Shown: piece after piece, positions 15,754 through 23,897 of the stretch
Numbering within the stretch: position 1 is the first letter of the stretch
Layout: the number at the start of each line of letters is the position of its first letter
Source: Chitinophaga sp. MM2321
Lineage (GTDB): Bacteria > Bacteroidota > Bacteroidia > Chitinophagales > Chitinophagaceae
Assembly (NCBI RefSeq): GCF_964033635.1
Contig: NZ_OZ035533.1
Coordinates: 2,108,001-2,172,000, forward strand
DNA: 64,000 bases
Direction: 5' to 3'
The notes under the pieces: model-generated
What the model saw: only the letters and a program-made list of their open reading frames with translations
Databases searched by the model: none
Told to the model about the DNA's origin: nothing
Position numbers and translations under genes: made by a program

Positions 15754-16926
15754 ATGGATTTATTAGGGAGATATTATACGGCAGAATTATTTTCTGAGCT
15801 TTTAGTAAACACTTTTTCTACTAAGGAGCCCACATCAATTTTGGAACTTGGAGTAGGTGGCGGTTCCTTAATAAAAGCTGCCTTAAGTAGGTGGGCCAAT
15901 GCGTCTTATTATGTGGCTGACGTGGATCATAATTCCCTAGAAAAGATAAAAGAGGAATTGCCTTTTATCAATACTTTTCATATTGACACTATTAAAGAAA
16001 ATGTATCTGAGAAATTAAATCTCAAAAATGGATCTGTTGACATTGCGATCTGCAATCCACCTTATCTCAAGGTAAGAAATGAACTGTGCTATGATAGCTT
16101 ATTTCATGATGCTAACTTAGATGCCTGTAGAAAATTAAGGATTTTAACATCAGACATTATCTTCTTAGCGAAGAATTTGCAATTAGTAAAAGCCAATGGT
16201 GAAATTGGAATAATTCTGCCTGATAGCCTTATCACAGGGAAAGAATTTGAGAACTTTAGGGCAGCGTTAATTCAGGAATACCATATTAAGGGAATTATAC
16301 AATTACCCGAAAATATTTTCCCTAAAACGGAAGCCCTAACACATATACTATATATCGAAAAGCAAAAGCCCCTAAAGCCTAATACAACGTTGTTTCTATC
16401 AGATAATAAAGGCACCATTATCAATTCTATTGATGTTGATCATGCCTCTTTGGTAGATAGAATGGATTTTAAATTTCATTCTTGGCAAGCTTCATTTAAG
16501 AGATGTAAACGCCAAACACTAGCCTTAAGGGATTTAAGTGCAGATGTTCAACGAGGTAGTTTAACACATAAAGAATTAAAAAATTCAGGTAAATCTTATG
16601 TACATACTACTAATATGGTGCACATGGAAAAATGCTTACGCTTAAAATCCAGCAAAATTATTGAAGGGAAATTTCGGCTCACCCAAAAAGGAGACATTTT
16701 ATTGTCGAGAGTAGGTAATATTGGAAAAGTTTCAATGGTCACACAAGGGAAAGCATTATATTCCGATTGTATTTATAGAATTAGAGTGGCACCAGAACAT
16801 CGTGATCAAGTTTGGAATGCTCTTATTTCAGAGGTGGGACAAAGCTGGCTACAGGCAATATCTCATGGGGTTTGTGCGAAGGTTATAAGTAAAAATGATA
16901 TATTAAACTTCCCAATCAATGTTTGA
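15754..16926 (+). CDS. N6-adenine DNA methyltransferase with single specificity domain (candidate defence gene C)
   Basis: A 390-residue protein. The SAM-binding motif ILELGVGGG lies at 29-37, the acidic end of the next strand is VADVD, and the catalytic NPPY is at 101-104. The helical part resembles HsdM (GEIGIILPDSLITG, then a GIIQLPENIF patch). From about residue 255 the C-terminus looks like one target-recognition domain of a Type I HsdS subunit (KGDILLSRVGNIGKVSMV). So it is a compact modification-plus-specificity fusion without a nuclease. It starts 6 bases after the HEPN gene. It may mark self DNA or sense modification. It could be an orphan modification enzyme, but the tight operon argues against that. 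Confidence 0.85.
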   Translation: MDLLGRYYTAELFSELLVNTFSTKEPTSILELGVGGGSLIKAALSRWANASYYVADVDHNSLEKIKEELPFINTFHIDTIKENVSEKLNLKNGSVDIAICNPPYLKVRNELCYDSLFHDANLDACRKLRILTSDIIFLAKNLQLVKANGEIGIILPDSLITGKEFENFRAALIQEYHIKGIIQLPENIFPKTEALTHILYIEKQKPLKPNTTLFLSDNKGTIINSIDVDHASLVDRMDFKFHSWQASFKRCKRQTLALRDLSADVQRGSLTHKELKNSGKSYVHTTNMVHMEKCLRLKSSKIIEGKFRLTQKGDILLSRVGNIGKVSMVTQGKALYSDCIYRIRVAPEHRDQVWNALISEVGQSWLQAISHGVCAKVISKNDILNFPINV

Positions 16927-16953
16927 AATTTTGGTATATTGAAATAGACACCT

Positions 16954-16968
16954 CATTGACACAAATAA
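16954..16968 (-). repeat. Right copy of 15-bp inverted repeat inside the island end
   Basis: CATTGACACAAATAA, exact reverse complement of 12336-12350. It lies 27 bases after the methyltransferase stop and 30 bases before the right direct repeat. Confidence 0.75.
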
Positions 16969-16998
16969 CTCACAATATATTCACCCGGAACAAGATGT

Positions 16999-17023
16999 GA
17001 ATCCAGTTCTGGGCACTAAAAAG
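16999..17023 (+). repeat. attR: 25-bp direct repeat of tRNA-Leu 3' end
   Basis: An exact copy of 12282-12306. Only the last 17 bases of the tRNA plus 8 downstream bases are present. The sequence before it (CCCGGAACAAGATGT) is not tRNA-like, so this is an attachment-site scar rather than a tRNA gene. Confidence 0.88.
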
Positions 17024-17056
17024 CCTTGTAAGTTTCTATTACTTACAAGGCTTTTT
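17018..17056 (+). terminator. Terminator at the right end of the island
   Basis: A 15-bp stem AAAAAGCCTTGTAAG / CTTACAAGGCTTTTT with a 9-base loop and T run. It is probably the tRNA-Leu terminator from before integration and now separates the island from the convergent receptor gene. Confidence 0.85.
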
Positions 17057-17072
17057 TAATTTTATCTGCGCA

Positions 17073-19244
17073 TCATAATTTTAATTTCAATCCACCATTT
17101 ACAACGAAACCATCCAGCGGAGCATAGATATCTCTAAACACCGGATGCGTGACAGTTCCGGTATATATACTATCGAAACGGGTTTGCCGGGTATCCATGA
17201 AGTTTTCAAAGTTTATAAACAAAGAAAACCGTTCCCATAAACGTTCTGCCATGAATCCGCATATCCAGTAAGGCTTGCCGGTAGTGCCATCACTGAGCGC
17301 CTGCTTGCTGTAGTAGTAGGCTTCCAGTCCAAGCTTCCACTTATCTTCCATTTCGTACATCAATACATTATTCAGCCGATGACGTGCCGTAAGCGGGTTT
17401 TCTCTCTTTGTGCCGTTATCATTTAATTGCGCATCCGTAAAAGTATAACCAATAAATAGTTTAAAATCATCGTAACCGAATTTGACATTTGTTTCCCAGC
17501 CTTTGGTATCTATAAATCCCTTCACATTTTCCAATCTGTATAAATTACCCGGGACACTGTTGAGTAATAAAGGATCATTAATACGGGTGTAGAAGAAGAG
17601 TTGATTTATACTGAAACTCACTTTATCATCAAACAAGGCCGTTTTATAATTAAAATCAAAGTTTACGCCATAAGATTTCTCCAGCTTATTGGCATCAGGA
17701 TTTATGGGCAATACGGATTTATACTGGATGCGTTCTGTTTCCTCTGTGAAAATTGTAGGCGTTTTATATCCGAGGCCACCGCCCAGTCTGGATGAAAGTT
17801 TCGGTGATATTTTAAACAAGGCAGATAGACGGGGTAGCAGCACCAAGCCATAGTCAACCACATAATCGCCCCGCAGACCGGTTTCTAACTGCAGCCAGGC
17901 ATTAGCTTTCCAGGTATTCTGAACAAAAGCGCCCAGTGTATGCTGATCATAATTCCGCCCCGGAAGGGTATCCGTCTGCTCTTCCTTAAAATTATCGGTA
18001 TATAGATTGATACCTGCAACCCAGTCTGTATTCTCCCGTTGATGGCTATACGTAGCTTCCGTATATGAGGACCACTGCTGGCCATCAAAAGTATAATCCG
18101 GAATGGAAATTTTTCGCTTAAAGCTGTTCACGGAATTTTTTACAGTCAGACTGTTTCCTTCGCTAAACTGATGATCAAAGGCAAATTGTGTGGAGAAACG
18201 ATTACTCTTATTCTTCTCATAATAGCTGTGGGTACTGTCTCCCCGTCCTTTAATATAAAGGATGTCGCCACCGGTCCGGTCCTCGGTGATGAAATTTAAT
18301 CCCAGATTCATTTTGGTCTTTGGGCTGAAATACACAAACAGCTTCGGATTGATAACATACCGCTCAAATTCAGGAATAGCCGTAAACCCTGTGTTGGAAG
18401 GATCATAGGGTTTGTTACTATTCCGGGAAGCATAGATTGTTACCCCTACCTTGTCGAACCGTTGGCCATAATAACCATTAATGTCCAGCCCTCCCGCAGA
18501 TGTACCATTGAGCAGGAATCGCAGTTCCCGTTCCTCCGTTGGTGCTTTTGATATCAGGTTTACTAACCCTGCAATGGCACCTCCACCATACAGCGTAGAG
18601 GCAGATCCTTTGATCACTTCTACCTGCTTCAGGTCCAGCGGCGGGGTTTGCAATAGCCCCAAGCCTCCCGAAAATCCGGCATATAAGGGAAATCCGTCTT
18701 TAAGAATCTGTGTATAGCGGCCATCAAGACCTTGTATACGGATACTGGAGTTGGCAGACGTGGCCGAAACCTGTTGCGTTTGAATACCAGTGCTTTCATT
18801 GAGCATCATCCGGATATCACCAGGCTTCATATTCGCTTTCTCTTCCAGCTCTTCCCCGGCTATAAATTCAACGCGGGTGGGAATATCCTCTATACTACGG
18901 TTACTTCTGGTAGAAGAAATAACCACTTCTTCCATCTCTTCTCCGGCGTGATCCAGGAAAACAACCACCGAGTCAGCGGTTAACGGAAAAGAAAATGTAT
19001 CAGTCTTCTCCTGGTATCCCAAAAAACTACAGATAATGACGTGCTTCCCATTAGGAATACCATTAATGGTTACTATTCCATTGTTGTCTGCTTTTGCACC
19101 TTTACTGGTGCCAGCCAGAACAGCAGTAGCCCCGGCCATTGGCGCTTTTGTATCTGCATCTTTTATGACGGCCCTGAAGGTGTTCTGCGCCAGGCATAAC
19201 TGGGCAAAGCACAGTATCAGTATGCTGCTAAATAACTTTATCAT
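17073..19244 (-). CDS. TonB-dependent outer-membrane receptor
   Basis: A 723-residue receptor with signal peptide (ending LCLAQ). A carboxypeptidase-D-like domain follows at about 20-105 (AVIKDADTKAPMAGATAVL), then a plug with EEVVISSTRSNRSIEDIPTRVEF and GGGAIAGLVNLISKAP, and a beta-barrel to the end. The size and lack of a SusD partner suggest a siderophore, heme or cofactor receptor of the FecA/CirA type rather than a glycan importer; the ligand is not evident. It is transcribed toward the island. It stands alone, 100 bases from the next gene. Confidence 0.9.
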   Translation of the reverse strand: MIKLFSSILILCFAQLCLAQNTFRAVIKDADTKAPMAGATAVLAGTSKGAKADNNGIVTINGIPNGKHVIICSFLGYQEKTDTFSFPLTADSVVVFLDHAGEEMEEVVISSTRSNRSIEDIPTRVEFIAGEELEEKANMKPGDIRMMLNESTGIQTQQVSATSANSSIRIQGLDGRYTQILKDGFPLYAGFSGGLGLLQTPPLDLKQVEVIKGSASTLYGGGAIAGLVNLISKAPTEERELRFLLNGTSAGGLDINGYYGQRFDKVGVTIYASRNSNKPYDPSNTGFTAIPEFERYVINPKLFVYFSPKTKMNLGLNFITEDRTGGDILYIKGRGDSTHSYYEKNKSNRFSTQFAFDHQFSEGNSLTVKNSVNSFKRKISIPDYTFDGQQWSSYTEATYSHQRENTDWVAGINLYTDNFKEEQTDTLPGRNYDQHTLGAFVQNTWKANAWLQLETGLRGDYVVDYGLVLLPRLSALFKISPKLSSRLGGGLGYKTPTIFTEETERIQYKSVLPINPDANKLEKSYGVNFDFNYKTALFDDKVSFSINQLFFYTRINDPLLLNSVPGNLYRLENVKGFIDTKGWETNVKFGYDDFKLFIGYTFTDAQLNDNGTKRENPLTARHRLNNVLMYEMEDKWKLGLEAYYYSKQALSDGTTGKPYWICGFMAERLWERFSLFINFENFMDTRQTRFDSIYTGTVTHPVFRDIYAPLDGFVVNGGLKLKL

Positions 19245-19345
19245 TCGTCTGTTAACAATCTAAGTCTAAGTGGTCAGCACGTACAAGGAAAATATGATCA
19301 TGAGCCATTTCATGGGAGCAAATATACTGATCCTCCATGGCACTT

Positions 19346-21022
19346 CTAATCATATTTTTTTATCAGGGATATCCGGTTGATCACTTCATGCAAGATGTTT
19401 TCATGTGCCAGTGTACCCCAGGTTAAATTCCGTTTCTCCGAAAGTCTCGATTCGCAAAACAATTGCGCAATAGATGGCGGTGCTATTTGAATTAATTCAA
19501 TAGCTTGAATGGCTAAAGCCATTTTTTCTACCATGATCCGTGCGTTGAATTCATATGCTGCCGGGTTGGTCATTAACTGTTGTAAATCCGCCAGGTGAAG
19601 GTCTAAAGTAGGATCGAGGCCCTTTGCTTTCCGGAAGTAGTTCATGAGTGCTTCCTTACTCGCAGGCTCTTTATGCATGGCACGCAAAACATCCAGCGCC
19701 TGAATATTGCCTGAGCCCTCCCAGATGGCATTGACAGGAACATCCCGGTATAATCTTGGCATAATCGACTCTTCCACGTAGCCATTTCCACCAATACATT
19801 CCAATGCTTCTCCTAATACCAGTACCGCTCTTTTTGTGTTCCAGAATTTTCCAATGGCTGTGGCAATCCGTGTAAAATGCATGGCTTCTTCATCAAAGAT
19901 GGCATCATCAAAACCTTTTGCCAGGCGCATCGCTAATGTGGTAGCAGCTTCAGATTCCAGGCACAGATCTGCCAGCACATTTTTCATTAAAGGCTGGTCT
20001 ATCAGTTTTTTTCCGAAAACGCTTCTGTAGTTGCAGTGATGGATGACTTCTGTTAATGCTCTTTGCATGGTGGCAGCCGAACCGATAGCACAATCCAGCC
20101 GGGTATGACGTACCATTTCCATGATGTTGGCTACACCGCGGCCTTCATCTCCAATTATTTTTCCCCATGCTTCATGAAATTCAACTTCGCCTGATGCATT
20201 TGATTTGTTGCCCAGTTTATCTTTTAATCTTTGGAAATAGAGTTTGTTTTTTTCTCCTTCCAGGGTGAACCTGGGTACCAGGAAGCAGCTCAGCCCTTTA
20301 TCTGTTTGCGCCAGGATCAGGAATGCGTCACTCATGGGCGCACTGCAAAACCATTTTCTCCCGGTAATTTTATAAATTCCATGACCCATGGGTTTGGCGA
20401 AAGTGAGATTGGCACGCACATCGCTGCCACCTTGCGGTTCGGTCATGGCCATACCAAACGTAACGCCTTTTTTATCAAAGTAAGGAATGTGCCGTGCATC
20501 ATATTCATTTGAAAGTACCAGTGGCAGCCATTCTTCGGCTATGTCTGCTACTATTTTCAGGGAAGGCACAACAGCGAAGGTCATGGTCAACGGGCAACTG
20601 CTGCCTTCATCTATTTGCTGTTTCAGATACGCCAGTACACTATGCGCCAGGTAAGCGCCGCTCCTATTGGAGGTCCAGGCAATGGAATGGACCTGGTGCC
20701 TGATGGAAACTTCCATCATCTCGTGATAAGCCGGATGAAATTCCACTACATCCAAACGGTTGCCAAAACGGTCGTGGGTTTTCAGTACCGGTAAATTTTT
20801 ATTGGCCAGGTTACCCGCTTCCTGCATAGGGTGGCTTCCCATGATCTTTCCAAAAGCTGTGGCCTGCTCATTTATCCAGCTGCCACCATAGGCATTTACC
20901 GCATCTTGAAGCACTTCATGGGTGGTAAATGAATTATAATCTTCAATAACGGGAACCTGGTTGATGGACTTCTGAAAATCAAAACCGGAAGAAAGCATAA
21001 GGGGCGATTTTTGATACTCCAA
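19346..21022 (-). CDS. aidB: AidB-like acyl-CoA dehydrogenase
   Basis: A 558-residue flavoprotein close in layout to E. coli AidB. The N-terminal helical domain includes HPAYHEMMEVSIRHQVHSIAW. The FAD-binding core carries MTEPQGGSDVRANLT, then RLKDKLGNKSNASGEVEFHEA and a C-terminal ECIGGNGYVEESIMPRLYRDVPVNAIWEGSGN. AidB-type proteins belong to the isovaleryl-CoA dehydrogenase superfamily and are linked to the adaptive response to alkylation damage; their substrate is uncertain. It lies 19 bases downstream of the GlxA-like regulator on the same strand, so the two are probably co-transcribed. Confidence 0.88.
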   Translation of the reverse strand: MEYQKSPLMLSSGFDFQKSINQVPVIEDYNSFTTHEVLQDAVNAYGGSWINEQATAFGKIMGSHPMQEAGNLANKNLPVLKTHDRFGNRLDVVEFHPAYHEMMEVSIRHQVHSIAWTSNRSGAYLAHSVLAYLKQQIDEGSSCPLTMTFAVVPSLKIVADIAEEWLPLVLSNEYDARHIPYFDKKGVTFGMAMTEPQGGSDVRANLTFAKPMGHGIYKITGRKWFCSAPMSDAFLILAQTDKGLSCFLVPRFTLEGEKNKLYFQRLKDKLGNKSNASGEVEFHEAWGKIIGDEGRGVANIMEMVRHTRLDCAIGSAATMQRALTEVIHHCNYRSVFGKKLIDQPLMKNVLADLCLESEAATTLAMRLAKGFDDAIFDEEAMHFTRIATAIGKFWNTKRAVLVLGEALECIGGNGYVEESIMPRLYRDVPVNAIWEGSGNIQALDVLRAMHKEPASKEALMNYFRKAKGLDPTLDLHLADLQQLMTNPAAYEFNARIMVEKMALAIQAIELIQIAPPSIAQLFCESRLSEKRNLTWGTLAHENILHEVINRISLIKKYD

Positions 21023-21041
21023 TCAAAATTATTCCATGATG

Positions 21042-22022
21042 TTATTCCACAACCGCCGCTCTGTTATACCGGTTCCTGTAATCAATCGGTGACAGACCGG
21101 TTATCTTTTTAAAAACGGATCTGAAAGATTTGGTGTCAGAATAACCTACATCATACATCACTTCATTTACGTTTTTGCTGCTGGTTTCAAAGTGTTTTTT
21201 TGCGGCCTCAATTTTTACTCTTTGTATATATTCAACAGGGGTGTTGTTGGTTGCTTTTTTAAAACGTCTTTCGAAGTGACGTTTTCCGATGGCGTATTTC
21301 AGCGCCAGGTCTTCAACGGATATTTTATCGGCTACATTATGTTCAATAAATTCCTGTGCATTTTTTATCGGTTCATCTTCATGTTTCTTTTGTCCGGTAA
21401 ACATAATAAAGGGCGACTGGCTTTTCCTGTCTATCTCTACTGCAAATACTTTGGAGGCGAGAATAGCGGTTTCGCGGTTGGCATATTTCTCCACAAGATA
21501 TACGAGGAGATTCCAGTAGGAGTTGGCGCCACCGCTGGAATACAGGCCATCTTCTTCTGTAATGATCCTGCCGTCTACCAGGGTTACTTCCGGGAACATG
21601 CTCCTGAATTCATTGGCTGTTTGCCAGTGACTGGAACATTCTTTTCCGTTTAATAAACCGGTTGCTGCGAGTAGAAAAGCCCCGATACAAAGACTGGCTA
21701 CTTCGGCGCCGTTTTTATATTGATCAACAATCCAGGGGAGAAATGCTTTATTGATTTCCAGCGATTGTTTCAGGTCGCCGCTCAGGGCTGGTATGAAGAT
21801 GAGATCCGTCTTTTTTATATCCTGTATCAGCAGGTCCGTATGTACGGTAAACACGCCATTGTTCAGCCGCACTTCCGGGGAAAGTCCTGCCAGTTGAACA
21901 TGGAACATCGGCGCTTTGCCGGCTGCTTCCAGGAATCCGTTTACGGCGGTGAACATATAGCGCGGATCTGAAATACTGGCTAAGACAGCCTCGTTGGGAA
22001 CAAGTATGGTGATGTGTTTCAT
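21042..22022 (-). CDS. GlxA-like regulator: DJ-1/PfpI domain plus AraC HTH
   Basis: A 326-residue regulator. The N-terminal DJ-1/PfpI-like domain (about 1-190) holds the nucleophile-elbow region SLCIGAFLLAATGLLNG. The C-terminal AraC domain (about 220-320) has two HTH motifs (VEDLALKYAIGKRHFERRFKKA, and NEVMYDVGYSDTKSFRSVFKK). It probably controls the AidB-like gene downstream or the divergent reductase gene, with which it shares a 98-base intergenic region. The inducer is unknown. Confidence 0.9.
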   Translation of the reverse strand: MKHITILVPNEAVLASISDPRYMFTAVNGFLEAAGKAPMFHVQLAGLSPEVRLNNGVFTVHTDLLIQDIKKTDLIFIPALSGDLKQSLEINKAFLPWIVDQYKNGAEVASLCIGAFLLAATGLLNGKECSSHWQTANEFRSMFPEVTLVDGRIITEEDGLYSSGGANSYWNLLVYLVEKYANRETAILASKVFAVEIDRKSQSPFIMFTGQKKHEDEPIKNAQEFIEHNVADKISVEDLALKYAIGKRHFERRFKKATNNTPVEYIQRVKIEAAKKHFETSSKNVNEVMYDVGYSDTKSFRSVFKKITGLSPIDYRNRYNRAAVVE

Positions 22023-22104
22023 AGAATAAAGATAAGGAATAAAAAGTCGCGATCAACCCCTTAAAATGTCGCATCTGCACGTCCTGAAACCGGCATGCCG
22101 GCGG

Positions 22105-22112
22105 TATATTTG
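22105..22112 (+). promoter_or_regulatory. Promoter -7 element (TATATTTG) of the reductase gene
   Basis: An exact TAnnTTTG match 8 bases before the ATG at 22121. Transcription starting 5-7 bases downstream would leave almost no leader, so the mRNA may be leaderless or nearly so. Confidence 0.6.
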
Positions 22113-22120
22113 CCTATAGT

Positions 22121-22711
22121 ATGAGAAAGGTAATTGTATCCATGAATGTAACGCTTGATGGCTTCATGGCAACATCAAACGGGGGGCTTGATTGGCATTT
22201 CCCACACTGGAGTGATGAGATGTCAAGATATGCGGATCAGCAGCTGAGCAGAATAGATACCGTTTTATTGGGACGGGTTACATATGAGGCGATGGCTGGT
22301 TATTATCAATCTGTAGAATCCAACTATGCCGCCACGGCGGAGGATGCTGCGTATGCCTTTATGATGAACAATTACAACAAAATTGTTTTCTCAAAAACAC
22401 TCTCCACGGTTGATTGGAAAAATACAAGGCTGATCAGGGAAAATATAGCCGCAGAAGTGATGCAACTGAAGCAACAACCCGGCAGAGACCTGGTCATACT
22501 TGGTAGCGGCAGCATCGTAACTGTTTTTATGGAGCTGGGCTTAATTGATGAGTATCTGGTGTGGGTGTATCCCGTTATTTTAGGAGAGGGGATGCCTTTT
22601 CTCCATGGCCTGCATGATAAACTGGACCTGAAACTGTTAAAGACTAAAAGATTCAGATCGGGCGTTGTTGTGCTCTACTATCAGGCGCTTTACAGCTGTT
22701 CAAATAAATAA
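22121..22711 (+). CDS. Dihydrofolate reductase / RibD C-terminal family protein
   Basis: A 196-residue NADPH-reductase-fold protein. It begins with the family's VIVSMNVTLDGFMA strand and continues with VLLGRVTYEAM, IVFSKTL and DLVILGSGSIVTVFMELGLIDEY, then the VYPVILGEGMPFL region. Members reduce pterin- or pyrimidine-like substrates; the exact reaction is not known here. It is divergent from the GlxA-like regulator. Its 3' end overlaps the convergent metallophosphoesterase by 22 bases. Confidence 0.9.
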   Translation: MRKVIVSMNVTLDGFMATSNGGLDWHFPHWSDEMSRYADQQLSRIDTVLLGRVTYEAMAGYYQSVESNYAATAEDAAYAFMMNNYNKIVFSKTLSTVDWKNTRLIRENIAAEVMQLKQQPGRDLVILGSGSIVTVFMELGLIDEYLVWVYPVILGEGMPFLHGLHDKLDLKLLKTKRFRSGVVVLYYQALYSCSNK

Positions 22712-23781
22712 TAGAGGGGTGATTCTTCCAGCACTTTACGGGTAGGGGCCGCATCCGTTTTCACCCATTTCACCAGGCGGATAAAGCCATCGGCTATTTC
22801 TATACCTGTGATATCGCCATCACTGAAACAGCAGCAGCCGGTATTGAAATAGGTGGGGTGTACCATTGTTTTTACCAGCTGTTTGCCGGCATATTCTGCC
22901 TGCCGTTTCTGCAATTCTGCCTCGAGTGCTTTCATCTGATCGGCGTCGCCTTTCTCTTTTGCTTTTATCAGTTGTTTGGTGAGGCGGTCGATATGATCGA
23001 GGGAGGCGAAAACAGGCTTATGCGTATGCCCGGAAATGAGCAGGGTGTTTTTATACTGGATGGTCCATTCATACATGATGATATTATGGGCATCTACAAG
23101 ATCGAAGGAGTCGGCGGTAGTGTCCAGGTGAATATCAAACAGGCGCTGGATGGGGGTCCATATGGCGGCTACCACCCATTTGCTGAAAGCGTTTCCGTCG
23201 CTTCTCAGGTCACCCTGGTGGCCGTGTGCGAGAAATATCCGGAAATCGGCATCCTGGTATTTTGTTTGCAGGATCAGTCCTTCGTATATTTTGAGTTTTT
23301 TGCCGAAAATCGGTTTCAGGAACTGCTCCCGTGGTACGAGGTAGTGCCATTCCAGGTCGTGATTACCGAAGATCCGATAGTACCGGTCTTTTTGGAGGAA
23401 CCGGGCTTCTTCCAGGAGGGAGGAACGGTTTTTCTCTATCACTTTCCCGGGTGTGCTTTCCCAGAGTTCTTCACAATCGCCGAGATTAATCAGGGTAAAG
23501 TCATTTTCATAATAATGGCCAAGGGCGGCCAGGTAGTTCTTTTCTGCGGGCATGAAATCATCTGCCGCATCTTTTGCACCTTTATGCTGATCGGAAAAAA
23601 TAATGAAGCGGGCATTTTCCTGGTCACAGGACAAGATCAGCCCTTTATCTTCCTTGCCGTCGAGGATATCCTGCTGCAATTTTGATAAAGAGGTAAAAAC
23701 CGTTTCCCTGTCAGGATTTGATGATATTTTATTGGATGCCCATATGATGAACCGGGCCAGTATTCTTTTGATTGAAGGCAC
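22690..23781 (-). CDS. Calcineurin-like metallophosphoesterase
   Basis: A 363-residue enzyme with the metal-binding signature motifs of the superfamily: SDQHKG (D-x-H type), LGDCEELWE (GD), FGNHDLEW (GNHD), LAHGHQGD and SGHTHKPV (GHTH). There is no signal peptide. A charged coiled segment lies before the last domain (about 270-305, KAKEKGDADQMKALEAELQK). The family hydrolyses phosphoesters of nucleotides, lipids or proteins; the substrate cannot be told. It is convergent with the reductase gene. Confidence 0.9.
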   Translation of the reverse strand: MPSIKRILARFIIWASNKISSNPDRETVFTSLSKLQQDILDGKEDKGLILSCDQENARFIIFSDQHKGAKDAADDFMPAEKNYLAALGHYYENDFTLINLGDCEELWESTPGKVIEKNRSSLLEEARFLQKDRYYRIFGNHDLEWHYLVPREQFLKPIFGKKLKIYEGLILQTKYQDADFRIFLAHGHQGDLRSDGNAFSKWVVAAIWTPIQRLFDIHLDTTADSFDLVDAHNIIMYEWTIQYKNTLLISGHTHKPVFASLDHIDRLTKQLIKAKEKGDADQMKALEAELQKRQAEYAGKQLVKTMVHPTYFNTGCCCFSDGDITGIEIADGFIRLVKWVKTDAAPTRKVLEESPLYYLFEQL

Positions 23782-23897
23782 GTAGTGTCAGATTAAAAAA
23801 AGACAGAAATGTTACAATAAATTGTATTTCCTGAAATCTATCAAAAAATTATTAATTTTCAGGAGAAGATTTTCTACGTTTTATTCATTTTAATGGT

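Noticed and set aside
16999..17014. A second, truncated tRNA-Leu gene at the right end of the island
   Set aside because: Only the last 17 tRNA bases are present and the sequence before them is not tRNA-like; an attachment-site copy explains it better.
22858..23685. 275-codon plus-strand ORF opposite the metallophosphoesterase
   Set aside because: The minus strand carries all metallophosphoesterase motifs; the plus frame is a shadow.
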